Shown piece by piece: positions 5,843-5,983 of a DNA stretch of 5,983 bases (position 1 is its first letter; each line of letters opens with the position of its first letter). The translations under genes and the position numbers were made by a program. The notes under the pieces are model-generated. The model did no database searches. It was not told where the DNA came from and saw only the letters and a list, made by a program, of their open reading frames with translations. This DNA comes from an uncultured Acidimicrobiaceae bacterium (lineage in GTDB: Bacteria; Actinomycetota; Acidimicrobiia; Acidimicrobiales; Bog-793), in contig CAIVND010000178.1 in NCBI GenBank assembly GCA_903907185.1, positions 1-5,983 on the forward strand, written 5' to 3'.

Positions 5843-5983
5843 CTAATTGACGTCTGTATCGAGCAGAGCATCAAAATAGTCAGCGAGCCGGTCCAGAACT
5901 CGAGCGGCAATGACGAGTTCGCTGTCGTCAAACCCCACCAGTGCAGCACGCCATCGGGGTTCCATCTGGGCATGGCGCTCGGC
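5843..5983 (-). CDS. C-terminal part of a probable MarR-type transcriptional regulator (cut by the window edge)
   Basis: On the - strand the frame beginning at the last base stays open for 46 codons and ends at TAG (5843-5845). The peptide starts AERHAQMEPRWRAAL, continues VGFDDSELVIAARVL and ends DRLADYFDALLDTDVN. The pattern, a helix with Arg/His and Trp, then an 'aaL-GFD-EL' turn and a final long helix 'RVLDRLADYFD', resembles the C-terminal dimerisation helices of MarR-family regulators. The DNA-binding domain and start lie beyond the window. A 65-codon ORF with an ATG overlaps it in another - strand frame but is less protein-like. The gene call is fairly sure; the MarR assignment is moderate, and other winged-helix regulators are possible. 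It converges on the protease gene. Confidence 0.6.
   Translation of the reverse strand, partial: AERHAQMEPRWRAALVGFDDSELVIAARVLDRLADYFDALLDTDVN

Noticed and set aside
5830..5854. Imperfect direct repeat AATTAACGTC / AATTGACGTC
   Set aside because: Nine of ten bases match at a 15-bp offset, but half of it falls in the coding end of the right-edge gene and no third copy is seen; chance is likely.
5776..5973. 65-codon - strand frame at the right edge with its own ATG
   Set aside because: The composition is unlike a protein of this genome, and an overlapping frame (5843-5983) gives a plausible regulator C-terminus.

Overview
The window looks like chromosomal DNA from an actinobacterium (Actinomycetota) of moderately high GC, roughly the high 50s per cent by eye. 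The reasons are GTG starts, stop/start overlaps, a probably leaderless gene, and a small protein (4380-4844) whose sequence I recall as a conserved hypothetical of actinobacteria. The phylum is an inference. I saw no tRNA, rRNA, CRISPR array or insertion sequence. Coding density is high, and no gene-free stretch reaches 300 bases.

Left part (1-3286, + strand): a possible operator, with a 9-bp inverted repeat and an extra half-site, precedes a three-gene run that is probably an operon. It encodes an isocitrate lyase/PEP mutase superfamily enzyme (113-1054), an MmgE/PrpD-family dehydratase-like protein that starts inside the previous stop codon (1054-2445), and a short-chain dehydrogenase/reductase (SDR) homologue (2516-3286). 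These families fit the breakdown of a branched or substituted di- or tricarboxylic acid: redox step, dehydration/hydration or isomerisation, then C-C cleavage. The substrate cannot be read from the sequence.

Middle (3312-4298, - strand): a LigB-type class III extradiol dioxygenase homologue converges on the SDR, with 25 bases between the stop codons. It could supply a ring-cleavage product to the first three genes, but it is not in their transcript.

Three of these four catabolic homologues have substitutions at textbook active-site positions. The lyase has NRCGY where KRCGH is usual and Ser where a metal-site Glu is usual. The SDR has Gly and Val where the catalytic Ser and Tyr are usual. 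The dioxygenase has GDDQ where a metal-binding His is expected. This is the most unusual aspect of the window.

Right part (4380-5779, + strand): a short divergent intergenic region has a strong -10 box 7 nt before an ATG and a perfect tandem 8-bp repeat over that box. It drives a 154-aa protein with a C-terminal segment resembling a ribbon-helix-helix DNA-binding domain. That gene overlaps by ATGA with an HtrA/DegP-type serine protease with one PDZ domain, an intact catalytic triad and no visible signal peptide or membrane anchor. The pair may be a self-regulated regulator/protease unit. At the right edge, the C-terminal end of a - strand gene (5843-5983, cut by the window) resembles the tail of a MarR-type regulator.
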